The position numbers and the translations under genes are program-made. The notes below the pieces were generated by a model. That model was not told where the DNA came from, made no database searches, and was given only the letters and a program-made list of their open reading frames with translations. From contig JALVRC010000104.1 of the NCBI GenBank assembly GCA_027025255.1, positions 1-14,093 of the forward strand: a stretch of 14,093 nt of DNA, given 5' to 3'. This DNA is from Caldifarciminota bacterium (lineage in GTDB: Bacteria; Hydrothermota; Tepidihabitantia; B3-TA06; JALVRC01). Shown piece by piece: positions 14,020-14,093 of this stretch. Numbering within the stretch: position 1 is the stretch's first letter; the number at the start of each line of letters is the position of its first letter.

Positions 14020-14093
14020 TATTTATATCCTTTCTGTAAAGTTTTATAAACCTTCCTTATATATGACGTGTCATTATCAAGCTTATGTATTTC
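14019..14093 (-). CDS. C-terminal end of an unidentified upstream gene
   Basis: The minus strand is open from the window edge to a TAA at 14019-14021, giving 24 residues (EIHKLDNDTSYIRKVYKT, then LQKGYK). The stop overlaps the purF ATG by one base (TAATG), the same tight coupling as in the rest of the train, and AAAGGA in its last codons serves purF. Too little is visible to name it. Confidence 0.55.
   Translation of the reverse strand, partial: EIHKLDNDTSYIRKVYKTLQKGYK

Overview
The window reads as a compact, AT-rich bacterial chromosome segment. Lysine, isoleucine and AAA/ATA codons dominate. Strong Shine-Dalgarno sites (AAGGAG/GGAGG) precede many starts, genes are packed end to end, and housekeeping genes such as purF and ispH are of bacterial type. 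Two features are unusual for an ordinary bacterium: a form III-like (archaeal-type) RuBisCO placed beside a phosphoribulokinase, and a serpin. Together these suggest an uncultivated, possibly thermophilic bacterium of a candidate phylum. WOR-3/Stahlbacteria-like groups are one possibility, but this is only a guess, since no marker gene here fixes the phylum.

Plus strand, 1-3958: four genes run in one direction with almost no spacing. They are the 3' end of an sppA-type signal peptide peptidase, a form III-like RuBisCO large subunit with all active-site residues I checked, a class II-type phosphoribulokinase overlapping it, and a histidinol-phosphate aminotransferase joined to the kinase by an ATGA overlap. 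The RuBisCO-kinase pair would turn ribulose 5-phosphate plus CO2 into 3-phosphoglycerate. No small subunit and no other Calvin-cycle gene is present. A 75-bp convergent gap (3959-4033) with no convincing terminator follows.

Minus strand, 14093-4034: one long train of ten complete genes plus the tail of an eleventh, nearly all coupled by overlaps or gaps of 2 nt. In transcription order: an unidentified gene tail, purF, ispH, a small helical protein, an SPFH protein with three C-terminal zinc-ribbon modules, a small membrane zinc-ribbon protein, a DUF2207-like membrane protein ending in an alternating Cys-Ala tail, a PqqD-domain radical SAM/SPASM enzyme, a class I methyltransferase, an unknown probably exported protein, and a serpin.

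The middle of this train (helical protein, SPFH, membrane zinc ribbon, DUF2207-like) resembles the membrane-stress modules linked to PspA/SPFH proteins. The most intriguing point is that the Cys-Ala tailed membrane protein lies directly upstream of a radical SAM/SPASM enzyme of the peptide-modifying type, followed by a methyltransferase. I propose, as inference only, that the tail is a post-translational modification substrate, and that the exported protein and serpin belong to the same envelope-directed system.
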